This document shows, piece after piece, positions 37,951-48,100 of a DNA stretch of 64,000 bases. Location: contig CM055313.2 in assembly GCA_029255685.2 (NCBI GenBank), positions 53,979,579-54,043,578 on the forward strand, in the 5' to 3' direction. The stretch comes from Silene conica (lineage: Eukaryota > Streptophyta > Magnoliopsida > Caryophyllales > Caryophyllaceae). The translations under genes were made by a program, and so were the position numbers. Under the pieces are notes generated by a model that worked only from the letters and a program-made list of their open reading frames with translations, was not told the DNA's origin and did not search any database. Position 1 is the stretch's first letter. Each line of letters starts with the position of its first letter.

Positions 37951-37983
37951 AGTCGACCGACCACTTTCATGGGTCGGCCGACC
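37951..37983. repeat. Palindrome pair 9 (12-9-12)
   Basis: AGTCGACCGACC 37951-37962, spacer ACTTTCATG, GGTCGGCCGACC 37972-37983. Confidence 0.97.
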
Positions 37984-38616
37984 AACTGACAATATCAGAT
38001 TCAAAATTTCGTTCCGAAAATCCCTTTCTTTTATATGTTATCACTCCCGTGCCTCATTCAAAATATTTGGGAGTCCTTTCTTATATAATGTGAGAGTTGT
38101 GCTACAAAAGAGCACCTTCGTAATATCAAAAGTTGTGAAATATGTTGTTGGGAATCGGTTTTACTAGCTTGGCTACTAACCCCACAAATCCAAAAACATC
38201 TTAACCACCTTTACCTTTTACCTCACATATCTTTCGTACCTCATTTGCATGTATCTGGGTCACTTAAATGAGATTGTTATACAAAGTTGTGGAATTCCTG
38301 TTCATGTTAGATTGCAGGCATGTTTCCATGGGTCGCAGTTAGGTGAGTGTCTCTACAAAATTACTTCTTTCTATCTTTTACATATACTCACCCTTTGCTT
38401 CATGAGTGTCTCGAGCGTACCGCGAGAGTCCATGGTATAAGTCTCTATAGTCTTTATGTTTTCAAGTTTGACAACCCTATAACTCGTTTGCATGATTTGA
38501 ATATTATCTCATTTTGTTCTTGGCATTGGTATAGGCTAACATGTAAATTTCGCTCTAAGATTGAAATCGTTCCATTAGTTAAGATCGAGTCTATTTCTTG
38601 CTTGAGGGCAAGCAAG

Positions 38617-38634
38617 GGTTTGGTTTGGGGAATT
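38617..38634 (+). promoter_or_regulatory. Polypurine-like tract before the 3' LTR
   Basis: GGTTTGGTTTGGGGAATT directly precedes the 3' LTR start at 38635. It is G-rich with T interruptions and sits where plus-strand priming is expected. Confidence 0.6.
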
Positions 38635-40194
38635 TGATACGTGTCTATTTTATGATGTTTTACATCTATTTTTACACGTATTTGGTCGCTCATTTACTAT
38701 GTTTTAGCCTTTATTTCCCACAAATTGTGTACTTTCGTATTTTTATGCACTTTTGCAGATTTATGCGGAAAAGAAGCAATTTAGCACCAAATCCATATCC
38801 TCAAGTCTTTTGCTTAAATTAAGGAATAAATGGAAAGTCAACTGGAGTCAAAATCAAGTACCAAGAGTCAAAACAGAAGAAAATCCGAAGACTTCCGTAC
38901 AGAAGCGGTCGACCGACCAGTTAAACGGGTCGGCCGACCAGGCCTGATTTTCAATAAGCCCAATTTTCCAAGAAAGGCCGGAAATAAGAGAAGTCCAACA
39001 AGAAGCGGTCGACCGACCAGCTAAACGGGTCGGCCGACCAGAACGAAGCCCATGCGAGTCTTTTTCGGAAATAAAGTAGAATTAGAATCTTTAGGAAACT
39101 CTTAGTTTTCTACCCTATATAAACTAATCTTGTGATTAGGGTTTTGCATCTTATCTTTTATCTATCGAATACACCATCTTTTTACTATCTTAAATCTCAT
39201 CATATATTTTTAGTTTTGCAATCTTTCAATAGTTCCCAAGTATTCAATAAAGTTGATTCCGTTCTACCTTAATTCCAATTGTGGTAATTCTTCTTTGATC
39301 CAGTTTCATTATCGTTCTTATTGCTTTTATTACAATTGTTAAGTTAGAATCCCAAGCTTCATTTGAATCTTGCATGCTTAGATTATTTACTATGTTTTTC
39401 ATGTTTATCCCCAATTTTATATTCGTCTTAACAATTATGAGTAACTAATTTTCATATGTTAGGATGTAGGGAATAATATGCATAGGTAGATAAAATCCGA
39501 AAAACCCGACCTGTAGCAGGACCCCGGTCGGCCGACTGGAATAGTCGGTCGGTCGACCGAGGCCGTGGTCGGCCGACTGGAGTAGCCGGTCGGTCGACCA
39601 CTCGCGTCTGTTTTCTTATTTCGTCTTTTCTTATAAATTATAATATCCTGCAATGAGACCAATAGGAGACTTGTAGGATGTTAGTAATGACCTACCCAAG
39701 ATTGAAAGATACGGGAAGGGCATTGGTTTACACTTTAAGACGGATAGGTTACTAAAGGCTGAAAGGTATGTAACCTGGGATTTAGGAATCACCCTTATTG
39801 TTGACACCCAATAATTGTGAGACCTAGGAACTAATAGCATAGGCCGAAAGGAGCTATTAGGTAGCATAGACCTAAAAAGATATGTTACACTCCCTTACGC
39901 GACTGCAATACATGTTGACCTTAGGATTTATTTTGCCTTAGCTATTTATTACCCGAACATCCTAGCATCCTCTTTTATTATATTTTATTCTCATCTTTTA
40001 ATTCTTGTTTTATTTTAATCTTTTCTTTAGATATAGTAATCAACCAATCAACCCCCAAATTTGTTACCTTTAAACATTAACATTAAGACAATAAACATTC
40101 CCCACCTCCTTGTGGTTCGACCCTGATTTTCACTATCTAATTGTTTAAGTTAGGAATATAAATTTATCTTTGGTACCCTCAACGACGGGCATCA
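38635..40194 (+). repeat. 3' LTR of the young Athila-like element
   Basis: 1560 bp, an almost exact copy of 32088-33647 at a constant offset of 6547. It repeats palindrome pairs 1-4 at 38907-38939, 39007-39039, 39526-39558 and 39567-39599 without change. Confidence 0.96.
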
Positions 40195-40403
40195 GGTATT
40201 TTACATAAATTGTTACTTAACAAGTCGGAAATAAGAAAAATAATGTTCGGGATTAAAATACGGTGGTGATTGGGGAGTATACGTAAAAGTTTGGGGTTAT
40301 TTGTAAAAAAACAAATACGTGGTGGTAATTTGTAAAAATACGTAAATACGTGGTGGTTATTTGTAATTTATCCTAGTTTTAATCATACAAACTCTAAAAC
40401 CCC

Positions 40404-40608
40404 AACAAAGTGGTGTTAGTCCAGTGGTAACTGAGTTAAAGCTTAAAGCTTGCAGAAATGCAGGAGTTGAGAGGTCTCAGGTTCGATTGTTAGCTGGGGC
40501 GATGACCACTTGGCCACTACAGTTTCTGAAGGGGGTGGCTTACATGGTCCATTTAATGGTGTGGGAATGCATGGCCCCAGGGGGATTAAACCTCACTTCA
40601 CCAAAAAA
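40404..40608 (+). mobile_element. tRNA-derived SINE, 205 bp
   Basis: A perfect 15-bp TSD, AAACTCTAAAACCCC, lies at 40389-40403 and 40609-40623. The head has pol III promoter-like boxes: TTAGTCCAGTGGTAAC (A-box region) and GGTTCGATTGT (B box). The tail ends in a short A-run (ACCAAAAAAAA). It lies in the older Athila-like LTR, just right of the MULE TSD. Confidence 0.88.
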
Positions 40609-40689
40609 AAACTCTAAAACCCCTCTTCTGTGTCTGATAGACGAACCTTAGAACAGATATGTTGCCTCCCTCTAGAGATCGACCCTACT

Positions 40690-41189
40690 TGTAAAACCCC
40701 TCGTCGCAGCGGAAAAATAAAACATACAACATGCCAAAATTTAAGCGGAATTTAAACTTTAACATGCATAAAAACGAGGTGAATTAAAACTGAAACTGAA
40801 ACAACTGATATAAACAGAAACATAGATAAGTATAACTGTCTAAGTGCTGAAAGTAAAATATATACAACAGCCTGGGATGGCACATCCCTACAGGCACTCA
40901 AAAACTGAAATGAAAGTCTAGAGTCTAGCTAACGCGAAAGTGTAAGTCAAATCGATGAATAACGGATCATCGCTCGCTAGCTCCATGCAACCCTCTGCCA
41001 ACCACCTGTCATGTACCTACATACATGTAAACATGTACGCCACAATCAGTGGGGAGTGACTAGAGTTCTCCTAGCCACCTTTTGTAACGACACGTAACAC
41101 AGAAATGCACAACATACTCCAACATATATAAACATATGAAGCATACAAATCTCAATATCTAAATCTCAAGTCAACATGCAAATACTTAT
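40690..41189 (-). mobile_element. Del-like LTR (minus), partial, host of Copia family B
   Basis: Starts TGTAAAACCCCTCG, the reverse complement of the 3' ends of the LTRs at 46787 and 53072. It shares AGCCTGGGATGG and CAGTGGGGAGTGACTAGAG with them. It is broken at 41189 by the Copia-B 5' LTR; the remainder must lie beyond the window. Confidence 0.85.
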
Positions 41190-42135
41190 TGTTGGAGCTA
41201 GTGTCCTCAACAGTTAGTGCGACAACACGTATAAATCTCTTAAAGGAACACAGGGTATACTTTGTATTTTAGCCAGTTGATTCACGTTTATCAATAACGG
41301 TTGGCTTGCTAGAAAGTTTGACGTTATTGTCATACAGATGGCGGTAATCAACTGATCCCTAAGAGTCACACCTAAAGGATGGAATCTGAGAGATATGATT
41401 AGATGAAAATGTAATCATATTGATACCCTATATGACTAAACGGTTAGTCAATGTAATGATGACATAATTATTTAATACTGATTAAATAATATTAGCTAAG
41501 ACGAATTAAAATGTTAATTCGTAATTAAATATAAAATGTTATATTTAATTATGTGTAATGAAATTATTTAATAAAGATTAAATGATTTAATTAAATATAA
41601 AAGGTTATATTCAATTAGTGGATTATAATATAAGATATTTACAAGATAAAACATTACACAAGAGAGAGATATAACCGATTCTATAAAGATAGAATTTCGG
41701 TCTGAGCAATTATTAAGTTGCTCAGTTGTTATGAAGTGATGTAGGTAGAACCAAATACTGATTTGTGGAATCCTAGTTCATGTCTAATAGCAAGGTTGTT
41801 TGCAGCTATAAATAGGACATTCACTCTGCACTTAAAGCACGAGTTACACGACATACATACTCCCTCTCTCTCTCTAACTTTCATCTTACACAAAATTAAA
41901 GGTAATTTTGCAGTTTCAAGCTCTAGATGGGGTATTTCTTGGAACATCTTGGGTGCAACGATTAGGAGGATATCTGTTTTGATATCTGATCTTAGGCCTT
42001 TGCAAGGACAGAAGGTTAATTCTTGATCCCAATCTTTGTATCTTGTTCTTCGTTTATGACTATAAATCATACATTATAAATTTGTTATAATCCTACATAT
42101 AAAGAATTGGGAATATATACAGATACTTTCCCACA
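41190..42135 (+). repeat. 5' LTR of Copia family B
   Basis: TGTTGGAGCTAGTG...ACTTTCCCACA, 946 bp, directly before the primer site. A CTATAAATAGG TATA motif lies near 41806-41816, and a (CT)n run near 41865. Confidence 0.88.
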
Positions 42136-42137
42136 AG

Positions 42138-42149
42138 TGGTATCAGAGC
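42138..42149 (+). promoter_or_regulatory. Primer binding site (tRNA-Met), Copia family B
   Basis: TGGTATCAGAGC shortly after the LTR end CCACA. Confidence 0.88.
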
Positions 42150-44012
42150 CTATGGCTTACAAATTTTATTTTGTATGATTTTCATAAACGTTTTGAGAAA
42201 ATTGAAGAAAAAAAAAAGAAAAAAAATTTTGGCCGTGTATTTTAATTTTAGCCGAGACAATTTTGTTCGTCGTTTTCTTTTTTGATTTATTGTTGTTGTT
42301 GTCTTAAACAGTTAAAATAACAAAATAATAAATTTGTAGAGGTTTTAATTTAATAAGGATTGAATTAAAACGTGAAAGGAAATCGTCTCACATGTTCTTG
42401 AATGATATAATTTGCTAAAAAAAACGATTCCACCATAATCTTGATATTCGTCTTAAAAGGTTAATTTGAATGATTAAGATTACAACTATATCTAATAAAG
42501 ATTAGATTTTTGAAGGTTATCGATCTCGTATTTAGCAACCCGACATTAGTTATTCAAGTAAATGAGTCTTTTAAAAGGGAAAATTTTAAAAAAAATCGAA
42601 ATAAGGCGTTCCAGCGGTTTTCTGGGTATTTGCGACGCTTTGTTTATTTTTCAGCGCTTTCCTGAGTTTCTTTTGCGACGCTTTGTCTTTTCTGGGTTAC
42701 CTTCGACTTTATTAGCGGCTGTCCAGTGGTTTGATTTGTTTAAATTTTACAAAAGCGTCGCCTTTTCTAGGGCAGCACTTTTAAAGCGTCGTACATAGTT
42801 CTTGGTTTTGTTTCAGCGCTTATTGCGCGGGAAGCTGTTTCCATAGTTTCCCTTTGTTTGCCGGCTGTTTGTTTGCAGCGCTTTAAGATTTTTTTTTCCT
42901 TGTTTTTCTTTTCTTGGTTTGTCTCGGCTATCTCTAAATCATTATACTTCATGGGCTGTTTTCTTTTAACTTTTTTTTTATACATTATAAAGATAATGTG
43001 TAATTTTTGGGTGAAAAAGTTCACTAGTTTTGATACCTAATTATTTTAAAACGGTTTAAAATAATGTTGGATTAATTAATATTATACGATAATATGAATA
43101 TGTTTGTTTGATTAAAATTATGTGATGAATTACGGAATTATCACATAATTTTAATCAATAAATGGTGGTTTGGGTAAATTACTCTACATAATTACGGAAT
43201 TATGTCTTGAAATATTAATTTAATTAGTATGATGCATTATATATATTATATTGTTGAATGAACGAATGGTTTTATTTACAATTTTGCAATCAGTTGTATT
43301 TTGTAATACTTAGTGTGTCCTTAGTAAATTATGTTTTCGTAATGAAGGAAGCATAATTTGTGATGTATTTTTGAGATCCCGAATCTCCCTTGTGTAATAT
43401 TTTTTTTTTACGTTTTTGGGAATTAGAATGTAATAATAGGATTTTATTATGTAATTCTTCAAATGTAAATAAGAAGACCAAGACGGAGATCGGATTGCTC
43501 ACTCCCACTACATCACCAAGAAGGAACATCTAGACAAGACAAGCTTCCAGGGTCCATTGCTGAATGGATTCCAAGTTGTATTTTTGTTCTTTTTGGTAGG
43601 ATAGGCCACACTAGGACTTGCTTTATTTCCGTTTTGTTTTTCATTCACATGTTTGTTTTGCATCATTTTTCCGCCTAAACCAAACCACCTGAATTGCATG
43701 AAAATTGACTCATATAGTATGTATGCTAGTCTGTGTCGACATAAAGATGTCACACGTTTTTCCCTTAAAGCCATCACCTTAGTTTATTCATTCTCGCATG
43801 CTAGATATTTGTTCACTTAAATGAATTAAAATTAAAGATGATGTGATCTTCCTCTATAACCTAAAATTGAGATTAGTCTTTTATAAGTCAAATTACTATG
43901 AATCCCTTCTTCGTCGCCAGGCATATAGGACCTTACTCTCCATATGACCCCTTCTACGTTGGGTAAGTAGTAGCTGTTGACTTATTTTACCTCAACATCA
44001 TGACCCTCGTAC
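42150..44012 (+). other. Long leader of Copia family B, first part
   Basis: No convincing protein. It holds GCGTCG/TTTCAGCGCTTT words (42600-42900) and AT-rich stretches. It continues at 53078 after the Del-like insertion. Confidence 0.6.
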
Positions 44013-44965
44013 GGTAACATCCCATATTTTTCGTGATTTATATTTTAAAGGCTTTTAATTATTTTAATCAATAAAATAATATTTTAATAATTTATTGAGA
44101 AAGTATTGTTAATAAATTGTAAGATCCGTCTTAAGAACCTTAAGTCCTTAAGACAAATATATCTTGGCAAATAATCCGACTCAACAAACCCGTTCACTTT
44201 CAAAAGTCCGTTTCACTTAAACGGAAAGGACAAATAAAACCCTACCATTTCCTTATGAATATCGACACATTCATCACCCTCAAAAACAAACACTGTAAAC
44301 TTATTTCTCCTTAAACCCTCTTAAATCTTCATCTTCTTTTCCAAATTCCGTCATCATCCGTTCACCGAATCGAGGTAATAAATACATTTTCGGAATCCTC
44401 ATGGAAGTTGCAAGCCATCCGCCACTTCCGTTTTTTATTTCGTTCCACTTCAAAAATGGGCTGTTTTTGGAGAAATCCGTTTATAGCTTATAACAATCGC
44501 TTTTCATGTTGTAGGAGAGGGCTTAGAAGATCACAAGGAGTTTAGTGTCGGGATTGAAGAGGAGATAGGAGCTTAAATGCTTAAAAGGGTGACGATTACG
44601 AGTAACTCGACCTTTTTGTTAAAATAGCAAGTTTTGTGTTGTGTTCTTGTTTAAGTTTCTGATTTTGCTTGAGGTTTATGTTCAAGGACTTAGAAATCAT
44701 GCTAGGAATATATGTATATGACGTTTTTGTGCTTAGATGATGTTCCATATGCTTATTGTCAAATTTCAGAAATTGTATACTTGCGACGGATACAAATAAT
44801 ATTCGTATTGAGGATTGTTTGTGGGTTTATGTGCTGATAGATAGTGTATTTGATGATTTGAGATAATGGGTAAACATTGTATGTTGCTAGATTAGAAGTC
44901 TTGAATCGATTTAGGTCGAATTTGTAAGTTACAGGAAGAATGCGTTTTCGTGCTCAGGGACTCTG

Positions 44966-45257
44966 AGCCGGTCGACCGACCGGTCGCCGGTCGACCGGCT
45001 GGGAGTGTCTCTTGTTGTTTTTGCGAAACTTAGAAATTTGAAACTTAGGGTGCCCAGCCGGTAGGCCGGCTGCCTGCCGACCGGCTGGGAGTCCTTCCTT
45101 GGTTTGCTACGTAAGAAAGAAAAGAGAGGAATGGGGTCCCCAGCCGGTAGGCCGGCTGCCTGCCGATCGGCTGAGGACCCTTGCCCTTTGAGTAGTGCGT
45201 AATTAGTAGAGGAAGGAGGGGTTGCCAGCCGGTAGGCCGGCTGCCTGCCGACCGGCT
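44966..45257. repeat. GC-rich hairpin units in the Del-like 5' LTR
   Basis: A perfect 12-11-12 inverted repeat at 44966-45000 (AGCCGGTCGACC and its complement GGTCGACCGGCT). Three imperfect units AGCCGGTAGGCC...CCGACCGGCT follow at 45056-45086, 45142-45172 and 45227-45257. The 3' LTR has the counterparts 51337-51371, 51427-51457 and 51512-51542, one unit fewer. Confidence 0.9.
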
Positions 45258-45569
45258 GGGGACCCCCGATGCTTGTTTTTATTTTGAATTCGTAATTAGT
45301 CCGTAACTTTTAAACGGTTGATCGGTTTTAATTGAAATTCGTTCTATGTACCCTGTATTTGTGTTTGAGGTCCCCGGAGGACGGGCAACACTATATTAGG
45401 TTCGGGAATGGAGAGAGGATAGAGACCCCCCGGTCGGGTAACCGAAAGGGAAACCGGCTCTCCCTCAACTTAGTTCCCGGGATCAATTAAGTGTTGATTA
45501 GAAGTGTAAAGGTCTAGAACTATAGGTTAGTTTCTATACTTGGATGATATTGTATTGATGCGTATTAAG

Positions 45570-46100
45570 GTATGCCTTAAGCTGGCCTCTGAGCTTAATA
45601 CGTGAGCTTGTTGTCATATATGGGGATATGCCTTAAGCTGGCCTCTGAGCCCTATATGTGTATGGTTGTCGTGTCTGTGATATGCCTTAAGCTGGCCTCT
45701 GAGCCCAGACATGTTTGTTGTGATCGCGTTGGAACATGGCTTAAGTTGGCCTCTGAGTCTGACGAGTAGAGCAGCTGCACAACGGGGCATTTAGGTCGTA
45801 GCACCTCACCCGGAGTGCAGATGTTTGATGCTAGAACATGCCTTAAGCTGGCCTTTGAGTCTAGTATCTTGTGATGTAGTGAAGGGACATGCCTTAAGCT
45901 GGCCTCTGAGTCCTTTACTTTTGGGTGCTAGTATATGCCTTAAGTTGGCCTCTGAGTCTAGTGTCTTGCTGATTGGCAGGTCTATGCCTTAAGATGGCCT
46001 CTAAGTCCTTGCTTGCTGAATGATTGGTATTTAGGTTATCTCTTAAGTTGACCGCTGAACCTTATACTTGCTGAGTCTTATCTGCTTGCCTTGAGTTGGT
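45570..46100 (+). repeat. CCTTAAGCTGGCCTCTGAG minisatellite in the Del-like 5' LTR
   Basis: About nine or ten copies of TGCCTTAAGCTGGCCTCTGA, spaced mostly about 50 bp, with variable sequence between them (first copies near 45571, 45627, 45681). The 3' LTR has the matching array at about 51855-52390. Confidence 0.93.
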
Positions 46101-46788
46101 ACAGTGTCAGATATGTATGATGATAATGATGTTTACCGTACCTTGACTTTGTTATTGTTCACCCAAGGCATTGGGTGACTCTTTAGTCAATTTCGTAAAT
46201 GGTTTGGACTGAAAGACCTCCCGACCGGGCAACCGGTAGGGAAACCGGCTGTCCTTCCAAATAGTTTCCGAAGTTGGTTGAGAGCCCTGCATTAGTAATT
46301 GCATGATGATATGAGTTTCAGTTATTGAGATATTGATATGCTTCACATGTTTATATATGTTGGAGTATTCTGTTTGTATTGCTTGTTACGTGTCGTTACA
46401 AAAGGTGGCTAGGAGAACTCTAGTCACTCCCCACTGATTGTGGCGTACATGTTTTCATGTATGTAGGTACATGCAGGTTGGACGAGGTTCACTGAGAGCT
46501 AGCGAGTGATGATCCACTTGTCATCTTATGACTTACACTTTCGATTAGCTAGACTCTAGTTTTGATACAGTTTATGTTTTGGTGCCTGTAGGGATGTTCC
46601 ATCCCAGGCTGTTGTATTTATTTAGTTTCCGTACTTAGACAATATACTTATCTATTTCAGTTTATGTCAGTTTCAGTTTTCAGTTTTAATTCACCTCGCA
46701 TGTTGTTTATGTTAAAAAGTTTAAATTCCGCTGCATTTTTAGTACTTTGTATGTTTTATATTTTCCGCTTTCGCGAGGGGTTTTACAA

Positions 46789-46801
46789 TTGGTATCAGAG
46801 A
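46789..46801 (+). promoter_or_regulatory. Primer binding site (tRNA-Met), Del-like element
   Basis: TTGGTATCAGAG lies just after the 5' LTR end ACA. Confidence 0.85.
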
Positions 46802-46957
46802 ATTATTGCTCCCGACGTACTCATGTGACCCCCAACCTTTACTTGACCAAATAACAAATAATGAATGAGAGATGGGGTAGATTTAAGGACTTATGTTGTA
46901 GTCTGTTTGTGCCTTGTTAGGGATAAGTTTAACGGTTTATTCTCTTATGATTGAAGA

Positions 46958-48100
46958 ATGACAGAGCCAACCAATGATGAGAATGCTCAGACGCAAGCCC
47001 TCATTCAAACTCTTCAGGATTGCATAGCTAGGTCGTCTATGCCTTCTTCTTCATTTCAAACCTCGGGAAGTAACCAACCTGTAGGATTGGCTTGGATTAT
47101 CACCCAGATGTGGAGGAATGCAGCTAAGACATTCGACGGAGAGACCAGTGCTGCGACCCTCACCGCTTGGTTCTTTTACATGGAAAGGAACTTCATGATT
47201 TATGGTGTTCGTCCTGAGGATCAGACCCGAGTAGCATCTCAGTTCTTGGTTCGTGAAGCTAGGAGCTGGTGGTTGACGATCAGTGCTCCTGCTACTCGTG
47301 ACCCTACTTTCACTTGGAGCCGTTTCAAGACACTTCTTGGCATGAGGTTTTACCACAGGGACATCCGCCAAGATAAGATGACCGAGTTCATGAACCTTCG
47401 CCAAGGAACCCTTTCTGTTCAAGCCTTCACCAATCGATTCGAGGAGCTAATCCACTTTGTCCCACAGCTAGTTGAGAGAGAGGAAGACAAAGCCTATCTG
47501 TTTCGGAGCAAGCTTAATGCTGAGACTAGGAGCGTAGCCAGTGGTGACCCGACTTCTTACTTCCAGAGTTACTACGGTGTCTTACGAGCGGAGGACCCTT
47601 ACCAGATCTATTGTGAAGGATCTAGAGCCTTCTCTCCTCCTCCACCGCCTTTACATGTATGCCGAAGCGGGAGACCTCTTAGTCCTCCTGTTTCCTCCCT
47701 CGTTGGAACAAGGAAGCGTCCCCAGAAAAGCAAGAAGTCCCAAAGAGCTAAGACTTCCCAAGTTCGGAACATGAACCTCCCATCGGACGTTCCCCTAAAG
47801 TTCTTCAAGTGCCGCAAGGATCTTCACCTTGGACTTGACTGCCATGGCAACCCTCACCAGTGCTTCACCTGCGATAGACATCGCTCTTTCGAGTGCCACG
47901 TAGGGAATGTCACCATCAACAGAGCTATCACTATTGACCCTGAGGCTTCCCAGGATCGAGACATGGAACCCTCGACAGAAGCACCCCTGAAGTGTTTCAA
48001 GTGTCGCAAAGCCCTTCATCCCGGAGTTGACTGTCACGGTAACCCTTACCTTTGCCATACCTGCAAGAAGCCCGGGCATCGCTTCTTCGAGTGCCCCTAG
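46958..48100 (+). CDS. Gag protein of Del-like retrotransposon (380 aa)
   Basis: Nucleocapsid/capsid precursor of a Gypsy-type element. The Retrotrans_gag region is about residues 55-200: FDGETSAATLTAWFFYMERN, LVREARSWWLTI, FKTLLGMRFYHRDIRQDK, LRQGTLSVQAFTNRFEEL. A basic Pro-rich segment follows. Two Cys-rich blocks lie near the C-terminus. The first (CRKDLHLGLDCHGNPHQCFTC, here broken as FKCRK and QCFTCDRHRSFEC) has lost its canonical spacing. The second ends CHTCKKPGHRFFEC, a good CX2CX4HX4C knuckle. The frame ends TAG in the middle of related sequence (RGIPLLT-like frame beyond). In autonomous relatives protease-RT-integrase would follow; here they do not. The start is the first ATG after the primer site. 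Confidence 0.9.
   Translation: MTEPTNDENAQTQALIQTLQDCIARSSMPSSSFQTSGSNQPVGLAWIITQMWRNAAKTFDGETSAATLTAWFFYMERNFMIYGVRPEDQTRVASQFLVREARSWWLTISAPATRDPTFTWSRFKTLLGMRFYHRDIRQDKMTEFMNLRQGTLSVQAFTNRFEELIHFVPQLVEREEDKAYLFRSKLNAETRSVASGDPTSYFQSYYGVLRAEDPYQIYCEGSRAFSPPPPPLHVCRSGRPLSPPVSSLVGTRKRPQKSKKSQRAKTSQVRNMNLPSDVPLKFFKCRKDLHLGLDCHGNPHQCFTCDRHRSFECHVGNVTINRAITIDPEASQDRDMEPSTEAPLKCFKCRKALHPGVDCHGNPYLCHTCKKPGHRFFECP

Larger units (their letters stand above)
36641..38634 (+). other. Non-coding 3' internal part of the young Athila-like element
   Basis: Two kilobases in the place of pol. No RT, integrase or envelope frame on either strand. It holds palindrome pairs 7-9, an AAAGAAAG purine run (about 37830-37935), and a purine-rich stretch before the 3' LTR. 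Confidence 0.8.
32088..40194 (+). mobile_element. Young Athila-like LTR retrotransposon with gag-protease only, 8.1 kb
   Basis: LTRs at 32088-33647 and 38635-40194, both exactly 1560 bp, start TGATACGTG and end GGGCATCA. The 5-bp TSD GGTAT (32083-32087, 40195-40199) is perfect. By eye I found three LTR differences: 33415/39962, 33493/40040 and 33580/40127, all C/T. A tRNA-Asp primer site, one long gag-protease frame and a purine-rich tract before the 3' LTR are present. There is no RT, RNase H or integrase: 2 kb of non-coding sequence follows the frame. It must therefore have moved with enzymes from a related autonomous element. It sits inside the right inverted repeat of the MULE. Confidence 0.96.
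31343..40373. mobile_element. Non-autonomous MULE with TIRs over 200 bp, split by an Athila-like element
   Basis: Begins GGATAAATTACAAATAACC and ends with its reverse complement GGTTATTTGTAATTTATCC. A perfect 9-bp TSD, TAGTTTTAA, lies at 31334-31342 and 40374-40382. The arms pair over more than 200 bp: left 31343-about 31575, right about 32033-32087 joined to 40200-40373. Without the retrotransposon it is about 0.92 kb. The 450-bp centre (31576-32032) has no transposase; a minus-strand ATG frame there (MATKTRKANY) is too short to name. Confidence 0.92.
29982..40689 (+). mobile_element. Older Athila-like LTR, host of the MULE and the SINE
   Basis: Its own sequence is 29982-31342, then 40374-40403 and 40624-40689. 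The rest is inserted. It starts TGATGCATGCATATTTC, comparable with TGATACGTGTCTATTTT of the young element at 32088. It shares LTR landmarks with it: TTTTGCAG about 120 bp in, GACCGAAAGG-type words, and a late GATCGACCCTACT. Continuity across the MULE is shown by the shared TAGTTTTAA and across the SINE by its TSD. It is cut at 40689 by a Del-like LTR. The left end is a best guess. Confidence 0.65.
44013..46787 (+). repeat. 5' LTR of the Del-like element (2.78 kb)
   Basis: About 87 bp longer than the 3' LTR, mainly because it has three instead of two AGCCGGTAGGCC hairpin units. Contains a CTTAAGCTGGCC array and two copies of a CGGTCGGG/GGGAAACCGGCT block (about 45431-45463 and 46222-46250). 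Confidence 0.93.

Noticed and set aside
32360-37983. GGTCGACC arms as cloning linkers (they contain the SalI site GTCGAC)
   Set aside because: They occur in natural variants, in identical positions in both LTRs, within an open reading frame and with diverged spacers, so they are native.
37716-38167. Lys/Arg-rich reading frames in the 3' part of the young Athila-like element
   Set aside because: They are chance frames across an AAAGAAAG purine run; no envelope or other known domain.
40404-40608. Functional tRNA gene suggested by the B box GGTTCGATTGT
   Set aside because: No cloverleaf with acceptor stem; flanking 15-bp TSD and A-tail show a SINE.
45570-46100. CRISPR-like or protein-coding repeat (minus-strand frame rich in LRGQLK)
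   Set aside because: The frame follows from the CTTAAGCTGGCC minisatellite, is broken in places, and is embedded in an LTR.
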